Assembly: GCA_016256075.1 (NCBI GenBank)
Contig: SDVU01000133.1
Span: 1-19,831, forward strand
Direction: 5' to 3'
Source: Dictyocoela muelleri
Taxonomy: Eukaryota; Microsporidia
DNA length: 19,831 bases
This document shows positions 19,390-19,831 of this stretch, in pieces. Both the position numbers and the translations under genes were made by a program. Every line of letters starts with the position of its first letter. The first letter of the stretch is position 1. Under the pieces are notes generated by a model, which saw only the letters and a list, made by a program, of their open reading frames with translations, did no database searches and had not been told where the DNA came from.

Positions 19390-19456
19390 CGCTGCGCGAA
19401 AACTCGCCTAAGGCGAGTTTTCGCGCAGCGGTCAGGCGAGTTGACGAAAACTCGCC
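19390..19456. repeat. GC-rich palindrome cluster
   Basis: A perfect inverted repeat has 20-base arms (19390-19409 and 19411-19430, arm core gctgcgcgaaaactcgcc) around a single central A. It is followed by a shorter inverted pair, ggcgagtt at 19435-19442 and aactcgcc at 19449-19456, built from the same words. Base composition is wholly unlike the surrounding DNA. It may be a transposon end, a foldback element or a cruciform-forming site. The function is not known from the sequence. Confidence 0.85.
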
Positions 19457-19529
19457 AAAATTAAATATTTAATTTATCAATTTATTTATAACCCCTATGA
19501 CAAATATTTATTTTATAAAAGGTCTCAGA

Positions 19530-19831
19530 AATGCAATCATTTGCGTTTGTGATAATTATCTTTATAATTATTGTGGCTTAAATAGTAAAAAAAAATAAGA
19601 CATATAGATGTCTTAGAGATATTGTCCGGGGCGCATAGTTCAGGAATTAGAAACAAACAGAATTATTGATAAAAAAAATCATATTCATGAAATTGAAGAA
19701 TCGGAAATTATAAGATTAAAAATAAAGGAAAATATCTATACAAAGGCGCTGTCCTCAAAAGAAGACTTTGATGATGTATTCACAGCTGCAATTCGAATTT
19801 CTGAAATAAACAATGATGATTCTCTTGGCAA
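19530..19831 (+). pseudogene. FLYWCH-type zinc-finger/MULE protein, partial
   Basis: Plus-strand blocks DNYLYNYCGLNSKKK, TYRCLR and RYCPGRIVQELETNRI followed by NHIHEIEESEI match a FLYWCH finger: an aromatic-rich start, a Y-x-C pair, C-P-G-R-I, and a final HxH. The frame from 19617 is open to the window edge (over 70 codons), with an acidic helical segment (SSKEDFDDVFTAAIRISEI) like the linker after the finger in Mutator-like transposases. The first half is in other frames (at least one frameshift within the finger), so this copy is probably broken. The remainder lies beyond the window. A host FLYWCH gene is the alternative. Confidence 0.6.

Overview
This window is a stretch of very A+T-rich eukaryotic DNA (about four-fifths A+T by eye) that appears to consist almost entirely of transposable elements in different stages of decay. 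I found no convincing host gene, tRNA or rRNA. The element mix fits a large, AT-rich, repeat-loaded genome such as that of an expanded microsporidian: Merlin/ISXO2-like, Tigger/pogo-like and FLYWCH/Mutator-like DNA transposons, a Ty3/gypsy element and a LINE. That assignment is inference; other AT-rich protists, fungi or small metazoans are possible.

Left part (1-5090). A short perfect hairpin (64-94) and the 3' end of an unassigned minus-strand frame (175-295) are followed by a ~512 bp element with long terminal inverted repeats and no gene (296-807). Next comes a decayed minus-strand FLYWCH/MULE transposase start (about 830-1180) and a 21-bp minisatellite (1959-2260). A complete but dead 951-bp Merlin/IS1016-type element (2361-3311) has ~30-bp inverted ends and a decayed ISXO2-like transposase. 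A weak, unrecognised degraded coding remnant lies at 3852-4160.

Centre (4652-8020). A Tigger-type transposon (5093-6755, TA duplication, 440-codon transposase frame) has inserted inside an older, different Tigger-type transposase. The older gene's C-terminal part is at 4652-5090 and its N-terminal and central part at 6758-7465. Removing the insert and one TA restores one reading frame across the junction. Beyond it are two abutting minisatellites, both with a period close to 22 bp (7488-7628 and 7641-8020).

Right-centre (8280-16790). An old Ty3/gypsy pol fossil (8280-9992, minus) directly abuts a much younger Ty3/gypsy element (9993-14261, minus). The younger copy has ~283-bp LTRs about 96% alike, a polypurine tract, and long gag-like and pol-like frames that run into the LTRs. 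It directly abuts a decayed plus-strand LINE (14281-16790). The element's flanks show no target-site duplication.

Right end (16800-19831). Gene-free AT-rich DNA grades into a G-poor, TCATT-rich low-complexity tract (about 18400-19385). It ends at a strikingly GC-rich 41-bp near-perfect palindrome with extra partial copies (19390-19456). The window closes inside a second FLYWCH-type frame on the plus strand that runs off the end. The elements do not form a pathway; the layout records successive insertions and decay.
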